From: Phycisphaerales bacterium
Lineage (GTDB): Bacteria; Planctomycetota; Phycisphaerae; Phycisphaerales; UBA1924
Direction of reading: 5' to 3'
Assembly (NCBI GenBank): GCA_029260475.1
Contig: JAJDDE010000167.1
Location: 1 to 41,763 of the forward strand
Length of the DNA: 41,763 nt
This document shows, one piece after another, positions 1 to 7,744 of this stretch (positions are counted from its first letter, which is position 1; each line of letters begins with the position of its first letter). The notes under the pieces are model-generated. The model was not told the origin of the DNA, did no database searches, and was given only the letters and a program-made list of their open reading frames with translations. A program made the translations under genes and the position numbers.

Positions 1-2
1 CG

Positions 3-683
3 CAGGGCAAGCGCACCGGCGTGCAGACCGCGATGGACCTCCTGAAGATGTACGGCCCCTGGTACTTCCAGTGGAAGCTCCGCAACTACATCTGGCGCAA
101 GGTGATGGGCAAAGTCGTCAACGGACTCATGGGCTCCACACGCAAGTGCTACACCGTCGGCGCCGTCGCGAAGAAGTACGGCGTGCCCGTCCACGACATG
201 CCCGACGTGAACTCCGAGGAGTTCCTCCAGATGCTCCGCGACAACGGCGTGGAGTTCATCGTCTCAATCTCCGGCACCCAGCTCTACCGGCGCAAGCTCC
301 GCGACCAGACGCCCTTCGGCATCGTGAACTGCCACGGCGCCCTGCTCCCCAAGTATCGCGGCCTCATGCCCAGCTTCTGGACCCTCGCCAACGACGAAAA
401 ACGCGGCGGCGTCTCGGTCCACTATGTGGACAAGAAACTCGACAACGGCCCCATCGTCGTCCAGAAGGAGTACGCGATCCACAGCCACGACACCCTCGAA
501 GACGTCATGGCCCGCTCGAAAGACCTCGCGGCCGAGGCGATCATCGAATGCGTGCAGAAGGTCGAGGCGGGCCTGAAGCCGCAGGACATGATCCCGAACC
601 CGATCGAAGAGCAGAGCCATTTCTCGATGCCGACGAAGGACGACGTGAAGCGGTTTAAGGCCGCGGGGCATCGGTTCTTTTGA
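3..683 (+). CDS. Formyltransferase-family protein, 5' end outside window
   Basis: Partial gene: the frame is open to the window edge, so the true start lies upstream; a GTG at 21 is only the first possible start visible. The visible 220 residues (numbered from 21) carry the formyl_trans_N core of the Fmt/GART/ArnA superfamily: NCHGALLPKYRG at 103-114, where Asn103 and His105 correspond to the catalytic pair, and LDNGP with Asp141 as the third catalytic residue. Such enzymes move a formyl group from 10-formyl-tetrahydrofolate to an amine. It is too divergent, with a short C-terminus, to be the housekeeping methionyl-tRNA formyltransferase. The following deacetylase and glycosyltransferase suggest N-formylation of a sugar nucleotide or polysaccharide amine; that substrate is inference. 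Confidence 0.85.
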   Translation, partial: QGKRTGVQTAMDLLKMYGPWYFQWKLRNYIWRKVMGKVVNGLMGSTRKCYTVGAVAKKYGVPVHDMPDVNSEEFLQMLRDNGVEFIVSISGTQLYRRKLRDQTPFGIVNCHGALLPKYRGLMPSFWTLANDEKRGGVSVHYVDKKLDNGPIVVQKEYAIHSHDTLEDVMARSKDLAAEAIIECVQKVEAGLKPQDMIPNPIEEQSHFSMPTKDDVKRFKAAGHRFF

Positions 684-695
684 GATGGTGAGATG

Positions 696-724
696 GTGAG
701 ATGGTGAGGTGGTGAGATGGGGAG
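696..724 (+). repeat. Left arm of 29-nt inverted repeat
   Basis: Reads as GTGAG, then ATGGTGAGGTGGTGA, and onward. The first 20 positions match the reverse complement of 1142-1170 exactly; three of the last nine differ. It contains the ATG at 717 used by the four-helix-bundle gene. Confidence 0.8.
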
Positions 725-1127
725 TGGTCGCGAAGGTCAAAGCACCGGTACATTCGCGAAGTCGGTGCGCTCGTATCGTGATCTCGATGTCTGGAGCGGC
801 GGCGTGGAGCTCACGGTCGGCGTGTACCGGTTCTGCAAAACGCTCCTAGGCGATGAACGCTTCGGGCTCATCAGCCAGATGCAGCGAGCGGCGGTGAGCG
901 TCCCTTCGAACATCGCCGAGGGGTACGGCAGGGCGTCTCGACAGGAATTTATTCGGTTCCTCCGGATCGCTCAGGGATCGCTCAAAGAACTGGAGACACA
1001 GATCATCATCTGCAAGCGCGTCCACCCCGTGAACATCGAAACGAGCGATACGCTTCTGACGGATACCGACCGCCTCGGCAGGATGCTCCGCAACATGATC
1101 CGCTCACTCGAGGGTCGAACAACATGA
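717..1127 (+). CDS. Four helix bundle protein (S23/Avd-like)
   Basis: A 136-residue protein of the four-helix-bundle family first known from intervening sequences in 23S rRNA and related to the Avd accessory protein of diversity-generating retroelements. Hallmarks seen: SYRDLDVW near residue 18, the amphipathic core ISQMQRAAVSVPSNIAEGYGR (about 51-72), and EFIRFLRIAQGSLKELETQ (about 76-94). The ATG at 717 lies in the inverted repeat and adds 16 non-conserved residues; a GTG at 765, just before the conserved start, is an alternative. The stop codon overlaps the next start (ATGA), so translation is probably coupled. The family's biochemical role is not established; nucleic-acid binding has been proposed. 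No 23S rRNA or retroelement is present here. Confidence 0.85.
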   Translation: MGSGREGQSTGTFAKSVRSYRDLDVWSGGVELTVGVYRFCKTLLGDERFGLISQMQRAAVSVPSNIAEGYGRASRQEFIRFLRIAQGSLKELETQIIICKRVHPVNIETSDTLLTDTDRLGRMLRNMIRSLEGRTT

Positions 1128-2035
1128 CGACCATCGACCCGCTCACCACTTCACCACCTCACCATCTCACACACGCCTTGTCTTTCGACATCGAAGACTG
1201 GTTCCACATCGTCGAGGTCAAAGCCGTCGAGAACCCCGACGAGTGGCCGCAGCTCCACGCGCAGTCCACGCTCGTCGAGCGGTACACCGATCACATCTTG
1301 GAACTCTGCGCCGACGCCAACACCAAGGCGACGTTCTTCGTGCTCGGCTGGGTCGCCGAGCGCCACCCCGCCCTGGTGCAGCGCATCTGGGAGCAGGGGC
1401 ACGAGCTCGGGACGCATTCGTACTGGCACCGCAAGGTGTACGAACTGGACCCCGAGACGTTCCGCGAGGACATCGAGCGCTCGATCCGCGTGATCAAGGA
1501 CGCGGCACCCGATGCGGACGTCGTCGGGTTCCGTGCGCCGAGCTTCTCCATCACCGCGGGCACGGAGTGGGCCTTCGACGTGCTCCTCGAGTGCGGCCTC
1601 CGCTACGACGCCTCGCTCTTCCCGGGCAGCCGCGGGCACGGCGGGTACATGTGCCCGTCCGGTGGGCACAGCGTGACCACCCCCAAGGGCCTCACCATGC
1701 CCGAGCTGCCCATGTCGCTGGCGCCCGTGGGTGTCGGTCCGTTGAAGAAGCGCATGTGCTATTCCGGAGGCGGCTACCTGCGGCTGCTCCCGCACCGGTT
1801 CATCGAGCAGGGCATCGCCCACGAGGCGGGCGAGGGGCGCCCGACCGTGGTGTACCTGCACCCGCGTGACTTCGCGCCAGACTGCCCGAGTGTGCCCATG
1901 CCGCCCCACCGACGGTTCAAGTGCTACGTGGGCACCTCCACGACCACCGCGAAGCTGCGCAGGCTGCTGCGGGATCACCGCTGGGCGCCGTGCCGCGAGG
2001 TGCTGGGGATCGATGCTGGACCCGCGTCCGCGTGA
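1124..2035 (+). CDS. Polysaccharide deacetylase, PEP-CTERM-locus type (NodB fold)
   Basis: A 303-residue carbohydrate esterase family 4 enzyme. NodB motif 1 is DIEDWFH (22-28), metal-binding histidines lie in GTHSYWH (His98, His102), followed by TFFVLGW, FRAPSF and a late LHP motif. The DIEDWFH form and the C-terminal extension match the subfamily found in exosortase/PEP-CTERM exopolysaccharide loci. It should remove N-acetyl groups from a nascent or exported polysaccharide, and fits its formyltransferase and GT2 neighbours. Its first 17 residues (MTTIDPLTTSPPHHLTH) are encoded by the inverted repeat and do not belong to the family; homology begins at ALSFDIED. A TTG near 1178 is the only nearby native-looking start. 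Confidence 0.9.
   Translation: MTTIDPLTTSPPHHLTHALSFDIEDWFHIVEVKAVENPDEWPQLHAQSTLVERYTDHILELCADANTKATFFVLGWVAERHPALVQRIWEQGHELGTHSYWHRKVYELDPETFREDIERSIRVIKDAAPDADVVGFRAPSFSITAGTEWAFDVLLECGLRYDASLFPGSRGHGGYMCPSGGHSVTTPKGLTMPELPMSLAPVGVGPLKKRMCYSGGGYLRLLPHRFIEQGIAHEAGEGRPTVVYLHPRDFAPDCPSVPMPPHRRFKCYVGTSTTTAKLRRLLRDHRWAPCREVLGIDAGPASA
1142..1170 (-). repeat. Right arm of 29-nt inverted repeat
   Basis: Reads CTCACCACTTCACCACCTCA and onward; its reverse complement matches 696-724 at 26 of 29 positions. It lies wholly inside the deacetylase reading frame and encodes the Thr/Ser/Pro/His-rich N-terminus. Confidence 0.8.
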
Positions 2036-2122
2036 TGCCGATGGACTATCGTGGCCCCGCCTCCGCCGATACAGGCGGTCGAGACCCCTTCACTCCAGAC
2101 CCGAAGACCCTGAGGACAACAC

Positions 2123-3166
2123 GTGAGCGACATCGTGCCCATCAACGAGCGCACCGCAAGGCCTCTGCCGGAGGACCCCCGCGTCCAGGAGTGCGTAGAC
2201 GCCTACGACCCCTCGCGCCCCCCCTCCGAGGGCGGCGACTGGCCCGCGAAGGGCTCCGTACCCGTCACGCTCATCGTCCCGGTGCTCAACGAGCAGCGCA
2301 ACCTCCCGGGTTGCCTCAGGCGGACGCAGTGGGCCAAAGAGATCGTGGTTGTCGATTCGGACGCCTCGACGGACCTCACGGTCCCCATCACCCAGGCCTT
2401 CGGCGGCAAGGTCTACCGCTTCACCTACAACCGAGAGATCGGCTGGCCCAAGAAGCGCAACTGGTCGCTCGACAACATCCCGTGGGAGAACGATTGGGTG
2501 CTCATCCTCGACGCGGACGAGTACATGACCCCCGAGCTCGCCCGGGAGATCGAGGCGGCGGTGAACGGCACGTGGACGCCCGAGGGCAAGAAAGCGGAGG
2601 CCGGCTCGGGCGACGCCTACTGGCTCAACCGACGCTTCATGTTCATGGGGCGTTGGATCAGAGGCTGCGGCTACTACCCGAGCTGGAACATCCGGCTGTT
2701 CAAGCACTGGGTCGGCCGCTACGAGCGGCTGGGCCAACTCGGCGACACCGGCTCGGGGGACAACGAGGTCCACGAGCACATCGTCCTCAAGGGCGGCAAG
2801 GCCGGGTTCCTCCAGCACGACTTCCTGCACTTCGCCTACCCCGACCTCACGGTCTGGGTCGAGAAGCACAACCGGTACAGCACGTGGGAGGCGATGAGCG
2901 AGCTCGACGACGCGACGGGCGAGATCAAGCCCAAGCTCCTGGGCAAGCCCATCGAGCGCCGCCGCTGGTTCAAGAAGCACTCACGCAAGCTGCCGATGCG
3001 GCCGACGCTGAGGTTCCTCTACACCTACGTCCTGCAGCGTGGTTTCTTGGACGGGTACGCGGGCTTTATGATGTGCCGCCTGCTGGGTTGGTACGAACTG
3101 ATCTCCATCGCCAAGCGCGAGGACATCAAGATCAAGCGCAAGCTGGGCGACCAGATGCCGGACTGA
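2123..3166 (+). CDS. Glycosyltransferase family 2
   Basis: A 347-residue cytoplasmic GT-A fold glycosyltransferase. The nucleotide-sugar binding start is VTLIVPVLNEQRN (about 48-60), followed by VVVDSDAS and the metal-binding DADE at 130-133. The tail is basic. The overall plan resembles LPS-core (WaaE/KdtX-like) and exopolysaccharide GT2 enzymes, but with long insertions after the first strand. GTG start at 2123, 87 nt after the deacetylase stop; no strong ribosome binding site, so co-transcription with the deacetylase is likely. The sugar and acceptor cannot be read from sequence. A second, shorter GT2 of similar type occurs at 22837. Confidence 0.88.
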   Translation: MSDIVPINERTARPLPEDPRVQECVDAYDPSRPPSEGGDWPAKGSVPVTLIVPVLNEQRNLPGCLRRTQWAKEIVVVDSDASTDLTVPITQAFGGKVYRFTYNREIGWPKKRNWSLDNIPWENDWVLILDADEYMTPELAREIEAAVNGTWTPEGKKAEAGSGDAYWLNRRFMFMGRWIRGCGYYPSWNIRLFKHWVGRYERLGQLGDTGSGDNEVHEHIVLKGGKAGFLQHDFLHFAYPDLTVWVEKHNRYSTWEAMSELDDATGEIKPKLLGKPIERRRWFKKHSRKLPMRPTLRFLYTYVLQRGFLDGYAGFMMCRLLGWYELISIAKREDIKIKRKLGDQMPD

Positions 3167-3277
3167 GATCGTGCGCGTGCGCCCGATCGTGTCGGCAGCG
3201 TGAGCGGTGTCAGCCGCGCCGTCGTGACGTTGTTGTGTGTTTCTTCGCGCTCCGCCCGTATGCGAGCGGCGAGGGGC

Positions 3278-3583
3278 TCAGGCCGCGGTGGGGCGCCAGC
3301 CGCCGTCTTCGCCGCCGATGTGGGCGATGACGTCCTCGAAGTCTGTTTCCAGCTCGGTCAGCTGGTCCTGCATGCGATCGATGACGTGCTCGATCGCACT
3401 CAGGGTGTCCATCGAGTCCCAGTCTTCGCTCTTGGGCGCGGGGGCTTCCACCTCGATCGGCCCGAACACGCCGCCCACGGGGAACGGCAAGGCCTCGGCG
3501 TCCGACTCGAAACGTCCAGCCACCCGACCCTTGTTCGGCCCGGGCGTGTTTCCGTCAAAGCGGAACCTGGTGTCCTGAATCAT
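3278..3583 (-). CDS. Small hypothetical protein, acidic helical C-terminus
   Basis: A 101-residue product starting at the ATG at 3583, preceded by a good ribosome binding site (AAAGGTGGTGG about 5 nt upstream on the minus strand). The frame stays open further upstream, but that part has unusual Cys/Arg-rich composition and no ribosome binding site. The N-terminal half is Gly/Pro-rich; residues about 55-90 form an acidic amphipathic helix (IEHVIDRMQDQLTELETDFEDVI compressed) that may be a short coiled coil. No known family recognised. It stands alone between convergent GT2 and the plsY group. Confidence 0.6.
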   Translation of the reverse strand: MIQDTRFRFDGNTPGPNKGRVAGRFESDAEALPFPVGGVFGPIEVEAPAPKSEDWDSMDTLSAIEHVIDRMQDQLTELETDFEDVIAHIGGEDGGWRPTAA

Positions 3584-3874
3584 GCTCCACCACCTTTCAA
3601 ACGCGCACCACACGCGTCCCCAATGCGATCGACCGTCCGCACGGGGTCTGTTCACTTCGAGTCCCCCCCGAACAGCAAGTTTTCCACACCCACCCGCGTA
3701 TTTTCCCCCAACTCCCCACATCCGGTTTCCCCGGACGAGCGGGGCGATAACACACGGCGCAGAGACTGCGCGGCGTCGGATCGAGCCGGGCCCCGTGTGT
3801 ATTCGATCCGGACAGACACAACCCGCGCAGGCCGTGCAAGACGAATCCAGCCACACATGATTCCGATAAGCCGG
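3584..3874. other. Intergenic region, 291 nt, no gene seen
   Basis: Lies downstream of plsY (minus strand) and upstream of the small minus-strand gene. It is locally C-rich with short T runs (around 3679-3710). It presumably holds the plsY terminator and the promoter of the 3583 gene, but I see no convincing hairpin plus T-tract. Overlapping ORFs on both strands here look spurious. Confidence 0.4.
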
Positions 3875-4582
3875 CTACCCCTGATCGGTCTTGCGAGACG
3901 ACGCGCCGATCTTCGGCTCCTCGCCTCGTAGCACGCGCTTCAGGTTGCCGGTGTGGCGCACCACAACGAGCAGCGCGAGAAGCAGCATCACGCACACAAA
4001 GGGCCAGCCAGCGATCGCGTGATCCACGCGACTGGCGTCCGCCGGCAGTCCCCAGCCCACTAGGCGCAGGCCGACCACGCTCAGCGGCAGGCTGACCGCC
4101 GCGACGCAGGACGCGACCGAGACGTAGCGCGTGGACTTCACCGTCAGGATCCACAGGGCCAGCGCGATCAGCGGCGCGGGCGTGACCGCGGGCCACAGCG
4201 CCGCCAGCGAGCCGAGCCCCGTCGCGACCCCCTTGCCGCCCTTGAAGTTCAGGTACACAGGGAAGACGTGCCCGATCACCGTCGCGACCGAAACCCCCAG
4301 CCAGCCCCACGCGTCGGCGGTGCTCATCATGTGCGCACCGAGTGTGCCCATCACGCCACCCGCGACGAGCACGGGCACCGCGCCCTTGAAGACGTCGAGC
4401 AAGAACGCGACGTTCCCCGCGCCTCGCCCGAGCACACGGCGCACGTTCGTTGCGCCGATGTTCCCCGAGCCGTGCTCACGGATGTCGATGCCCTTGGCCC
4501 GCCCGACGAGGTAGCCGAACGGGATCGCGCCGACGAGGTACGCGCCAGCGATCAGAACCGGCCACCACAGAGCATCAGTCAC
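3875..4582 (-). CDS. plsY: Glycerol-3-phosphate acyltransferase PlsY
   Basis: A 235-residue integral membrane protein. PlsY transfers an acyl group from acyl-phosphate to sn-glycerol-3-phosphate, the first committed step of phospholipid synthesis, at the inner membrane. Family motifs are all visible: GAIPFGYLVGR near residues 18-28, HGSGNIGATNVRR (about 37-49), and GHVFPVYLNFKGGKGVATGLG (about 104-124). Several hydrophobic helices span the rest. The start is GTG at 4582, overlapping the stop of the upstream dehydrogenase gene by 8 nt (GTGACTGA), which implies translational coupling. Slightly longer than typical PlsY (about 200) because of a C-terminal tail. Confidence 0.95.
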   Translation of the reverse strand: MTDALWWPVLIAGAYLVGAIPFGYLVGRAKGIDIREHGSGNIGATNVRRVLGRGAGNVAFLLDVFKGAVPVLVAGGVMGTLGAHMMSTADAWGWLGVSVATVIGHVFPVYLNFKGGKGVATGLGSLAALWPAVTPAPLIALALWILTVKSTRYVSVASCVAAVSLPLSVVGLRLVGWGLPADASRVDHAIAGWPFVCVMLLLALLVVVRHTGNLKRVLRGEEPKIGASSRKTDQG

Positions 4583-5411
4583 GCGGCTCCCCCTTGCGCC
4601 CCTCGCGCGCGATCTTCTTCATGCCCATGTCGCCCAGCGTCGGGAACGCGTTGCCGATCGCGATGCCCAGGCGCACAAGGACCGCCCACGAGGGCCACAC
4701 CTCGCGACGGCCCGTCCTGAGCGCGCGCACGATGGACTTCGCGACGGTCTGGGCGGACTGCATCATCAGCTCCGGCGCGTGCGAATCCATGGCCTCCGAT
4801 CCGCCCGACAGTTCGGCGGCGGTATCGAAGAACTCCGTCTTCGTGCCCACCGGGTGGACGGTCGAGACGCGCACGTTGCGCGAACGCAGTTCGCACCGCA
4901 TCGATTGCCCGAGCAGCCACTGCGCGCCCTTCGTCGCGCAGTACGCGCCGAAGTAGGGCACACCCAGCTTGCCGATCGACGACGAACAAATGACCACGTG
5001 CCCCTGCCCCGCCTCCAGCAGGCGTGGCAGCGCCGGGCGCAGGGTGTTCATCGTGCCGAAGAGGTTCACCTCGAACATGTCCCGAAGCTCCTGCTCCGTG
5101 GTCAGGTGGACGGCCCGCTCCACGCCGTAGCCCGCGTTCGCGTAGACCGCGTAGATCGATCCGAACTCGCGCACGCAGGTCTCGACCAGGGCGTCGCAGT
5201 CGGCCTGCACGGTGACGTCCGCGCACACCGCGGCGGCGCGGCCGCCCAGCTTCTCGATCTCCGCAACGACCTCCGCGAGCAGCTCTTCCCGCCTCGCGCC
5301 GACAACGACGGGCATCCCCGCCTTTGCGCACGCGATCGCGGTGGCGCGCCCGATGCCCGAGGACGCGCCGGTGATCACGATCGGTTTGCCGACGAGATCA
5401 ACCCGCGCCAT
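4575..5411 (-). CDS. Short-chain dehydrogenase/reductase
   Basis: A 278-residue classical SDR with the Rossmann cofactor motif TGASSGIG (14-21), the NAG motif (92-94) and the catalytic Ser plus Tyr157/Lys161 (SSS, then YCATK). The Arg pair after the second strand (GARREE) favours NADP(H). A weakly hydrophobic C-terminal extension of about 40 residues might associate with membrane. Substrate unknown; coupling to plsY and similarity to the subfamily acting on acyl chains suggest a lipid role, which is inference. ATG at 5411 overlaps the upstream DinB-like gene by 14 nt. Confidence 0.9.
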   Translation of the reverse strand: MARVDLVGKPIVITGASSGIGRATAIACAKAGMPVVVGARREELLAEVVAEIEKLGGRAAAVCADVTVQADCDALVETCVREFGSIYAVYANAGYGVERAVHLTTEQELRDMFEVNLFGTMNTLRPALPRLLEAGQGHVVICSSSIGKLGVPYFGAYCATKGAQWLLGQSMRCELRSRNVRVSTVHPVGTKTEFFDTAAELSGGSEAMDSHAPELMMQSAQTVAKSIVRALRTGRREVWPSWAVLVRLGIAIGNAFPTLGDMGMKKIAREGRKGEPRD

Positions 5412-5967
5412 GCGTGCCGCCGCTCTGCCCGCTGGCGTCGTACCCGAGCGATGCGTTGTACGCCGCGGTGCCGCCCCTGGTCACCGACAGCGTCTCCCAG
5501 CCCTCGCCCACGAGGTGCTTGCAGAGGCTCACGATCTGTCCGGTGTGGTAGCCGTAGTGTTCGGTCTGGCGCATGATCGCGCGGGGCACGCTCAGCGGCT
5601 TCCCCCTGATCGTGATCGTCTTCTCCAGGTCCGCCGGCGTCAGGGCACCGAGCGTCCCGAGCACGCACGCCCAGCCCGTCTCCCACCGGCGCAGCACCTC
5701 GTCCTTCGAGGGGCGGTCTTCGACGAACTCGTCGTCACGGCACCGAGTCGGCTTCTCGCCGTCGCTCGTCAGGAAGTCCGTCCAGCGGCTGGTCATGTTG
5801 CCGTGCATGTGCTTGACGATGACGCTGATGGAGTTGCCGTCGTAGAGCGGGCAGGCGTGGAGGTCCTCGTCCGTGCTGATCTGCGCGAGCGCACCATCGC
5901 CCATCGACTTCGTGTACCCGAAGGTCTCGATGGCGGCGTCCAGCACGGTCTGTCCGAGAGTGGTCAT
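5398..5967 (-). CDS. DinB-like four-helix protein (DUF1572 type)
   Basis: A 189-residue protein of the DinB/YfiT putative metalloenzyme superfamily. The expected metal-ligand histidines are present: VKHMHGNM (about 51-58) and EHYGYHTGQIV (about 136-146). DinB-fold enzymes include mycothiol- and bacillithiol-dependent transferases, but the DUF1572 branch has no settled function. First gene of an overlapping three-gene set with the SDR and plsY. The start at 5967 is supported by TAGACT exactly 6 nt upstream and no Shine-Dalgarno, i.e. a probable leaderless transcript. The last residues (GQSGGTHGAG) look disordered and lie in the overlap. Confidence 0.8.
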   Translation of the reverse strand: MTTLGQTVLDAAIETFGYTKSMGDGALAQISTDEDLHACPLYDGNSISVIVKHMHGNMTSRWTDFLTSDGEKPTRCRDDEFVEDRPSKDEVLRRWETGWACVLGTLGALTPADLEKTITIRGKPLSVPRAIMRQTEHYGYHTGQIVSLCKHLVGEGWETLSVTRGGTAAYNASLGYDASGQSGGTHGAG

Positions 5968-5973
5968 GAAAAG

Positions 5974-5979
5974 AGTCTA
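5974..5979 (-). promoter_or_regulatory. -10 hexamer TAGACT, leaderless start of DinB-like gene
   Basis: On the minus strand TAGACT is followed by 6 nt (CTTTTC) and the ATG at 5967. No -35 consensus at 17 nt. It belongs to the window-wide set with the same spacing. Confidence 0.55.
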
Positions 5980-5985
5980 CTGGCG

Positions 5986-6071
5986 GGTGGCTGTAAGCCG
6001 CGCAGCGGATTGCGGACGAGCAGAACGGTGAGCGCAGCCTCCCGCAACCTGCTGCGCAGGTGACGGCCACC
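5986..6071. repeat. Imperfect palindrome after gpmI
   Basis: Arms 5986-6015 and 6042-6071 (30 nt each) are inverted copies with seven differences and a 26-nt loop. It begins 6 nt beyond the gpmI stop and ends just upstream of the DinB-like promoter, so it may act as a transcription barrier, though no T-tract follows on the minus strand. The left arm shares the 12-mer CCGCGCAGCGGA with the palindromes beside the transposase at 16.6-17.5 kb. Confidence 0.6.
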
Positions 6072-6076
6072 TAGGT

Positions 6077-7708
6077 CTATGCCAGCAAACTCTCGCCCGT
6101 CATCGACACTGGCTTGTCGATCCCCATCATGTCTAGCAGCGTCGGCGCGATGTCCGCGAGGCGGCCGCCTTCGCGGAGCGTGCGCCCCTCGGCGGGTGCG
6201 CCGACCACGTACAGGGGCACGGGGTAGGTCGTGTGCGCCGTGTGCGGCGCGTTGTGCTCCGGGGAGTACATCTGCTCGGCGTTGCCGTGATCGGCGGTCA
6301 CGATGAGCGAGCCTCCGAGCGCAAGCGTCTTCTCGACGATCCGGCCCACACAGGCGTCCACCGTCTCGCACGCCTTGACCGCCGCATCGAGGCTTCCGGT
6401 GTGCCCGACCATGTCCGGGTTGGCGAAGTTCACGACGATGAGGTCCTCGCAGTCCGCCGCATCGAGACGCGCGAGCACCGCGTCGCGCACGCCCGCGGCA
6501 CTCATCTCGGGTTGCTGGTCGTAGGTCGAGACCTTGGGCGACTGCACGATCGCGCGTCCTTCGCCGGGGAAGGGCTCGTCGCGGTAGTCGTTGAAGAAGA
6601 AGGTGACGTGCGGGAACTTCTCTGTTTCGGCGCAGCGGAACTGGCGGAGCCCCATGTCAGACAGGTACTCGCCCAGGATGTCCGTCATCTTCGGCGCCTT
6701 GGGGAAAGCGACCGGCGCGAGTTCCGCGAGGCGCTCGGAGTAGGCGGTCATGAGCACGAAGTTGAGGTCGAGCTTCTCGCTCCGATCGAAGCCGCGCACA
6801 CCGCTGTCGGGCGAAGGTTTGACTTCATCCGCTCCCTCGAACTCGGGCAGCAGGAACGCGCTGCAGATCTCGCGGGGCCGGTCGCCCCGGTAGTTGTAGA
6901 AGACCACGCTGTCGCCATCGCCGATGCGGGTCTCCTCCCAATCTTCGCCGATCGTCACCGGCTCGACGAACTCGTCGCCCTTCATCGTCTCGCCCGGCGA
7001 GTTGGCGTACGCGTGCTCGAAGGCGCCGTCCGCGGTCGTGGCGTGCGCAAACGACGCGAGCTCTGCGCGGCCGGTCAGGCAGGCGTACGCCCGGGCGACG
7101 CGTTCCCAGCGGTTGTCGCGGTCCATCGCCCAGTAGCGACCCATCACGCTCACGATGCGCCCGACCCCCAGCTCTTTGCACTTGGCCTCCACCCGCTGCG
7201 CGTACCCGCGCCCGGTGAAGGGCCCCGTGTCGCGACCGTCGGTGAAGAGGTGGATGTACACCCGCTCCTGCCCGAGCTGGCGGCACAGGTCCATGACCGC
7301 GAAGAGGTGCTCGAGCAGCGCGTGGACGCCCGCGTCCGAGTTCAGCCCCATCAGGTGGACGGCCTTGCCCGACTCGCGCGCCGACAGTATGGCGCCGGCG
7401 ATCGCGATGTTCTGCGCCAGCTCGCTCTCCCGGCACGCCTTGGTGATCCGCACCGACTCCTGGTTCACGATGCGCCCCGCACCAATGTTCTGGTGCCCCA
7501 CCTCGCTGTTGCCCATCGTGCCCTCGGGCAGGCCCACCTCGAACCCGTCGGTGCGGATCAGCGTGCGGGGCCACTTCGCGGTGAGCGTGTCGGCGACGGG
7601 CGTCTTGGCGATCTTCACCGCGTTGAAGGCGTCGTGATCGACGTTGGGGTTCTCACCCCAGCCGTCGCGGATGATGAGGACGGCGGGTGTGTTCTTCGGC
7701 GCGGTCAT
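6077..7708 (-). CDS. gpmI: 2,3-bisphosphoglycerate-independent phosphoglycerate mutase
   Basis: A 543-residue alkaline-phosphatase-superfamily enzyme that interconverts 3- and 2-phosphoglycerate in glycolysis and gluconeogenesis, using two metal ions and a phosphoserine. Seen: the first metal site DGWG (15-18), the catalytic Ser68 in GNSEVGHQNIGAGR, DGRDTGP in the substrate lid, YNYRGDRPRE, NFANPDMVGHTG, and the second metal-site block ADHGNAEQM. Length fits the family (about 510-550). ATG at 7708, 36 nt downstream of the peroxiredoxin stop with no terminator, so the two may be co-transcribed. A long palindrome follows its stop codon. Confidence 0.97.
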   Translation of the reverse strand: MTAPKNTPAVLIIRDGWGENPNVDHDAFNAVKIAKTPVADTLTAKWPRTLIRTDGFEVGLPEGTMGNSEVGHQNIGAGRIVNQESVRITKACRESELAQNIAIAGAILSARESGKAVHLMGLNSDAGVHALLEHLFAVMDLCRQLGQERVYIHLFTDGRDTGPFTGRGYAQRVEAKCKELGVGRIVSVMGRYWAMDRDNRWERVARAYACLTGRAELASFAHATTADGAFEHAYANSPGETMKGDEFVEPVTIGEDWEETRIGDGDSVVFYNYRGDRPREICSAFLLPEFEGADEVKPSPDSGVRGFDRSEKLDLNFVLMTAYSERLAELAPVAFPKAPKMTDILGEYLSDMGLRQFRCAETEKFPHVTFFFNDYRDEPFPGEGRAIVQSPKVSTYDQQPEMSAAGVRDAVLARLDAADCEDLIVVNFANPDMVGHTGSLDAAVKACETVDACVGRIVEKTLALGGSLIVTADHGNAEQMYSPEHNAPHTAHTTYPVPLYVVGAPAEGRTLREGGRLADIAPTLLDMMGIDKPVSMTGESLLA

Positions 7709-7744
7709 GTGGATGCCCTGTGGGTGAAGTGAGGGTGCGTCGGC

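Larger units (their letters stand above)
681..1170. mobile_element. Inverted-repeat-bounded unit carrying a four-helix-bundle gene
   Basis: A 29-nt inverted repeat (left arm 696-724, right arm 1142-1170, 26 of 29 positions matching) encloses the S23-like gene. The left arm continues outward as further copies of an 8-9 nt unit (TGAGATGG plus T) starting in the formyltransferase stop codon at 681. The small gene starts inside the left arm and stops 14 nt before the right arm, so gene and repeats form one compact unit. No transposase is encoded. Calling it a mobile or formerly mobile cassette is inference from the symmetry and from its position between two polysaccharide genes. Confidence 0.55.

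Noticed and set aside
71-658. Arg-rich 195-residue ORF in another frame of the formyltransferase
   Set aside because: Its composition (strings of Arg, Pro, Gly) is that of a frame shadow in high-GC DNA; the overlapping formyltransferase has clear motifs.
681-720. CRISPR or simple-repeat array
   Set aside because: Short TGAGATGGTG-type units without spacers; explained as the outward extension of the inverted-repeat arm.
6233-7732. 499-residue plus-strand ORF opposite gpmI
   Set aside because: Antisense shadow of gpmI; no recognisable domain, Val/Arg/His-rich composition typical of reverse-strand frames.
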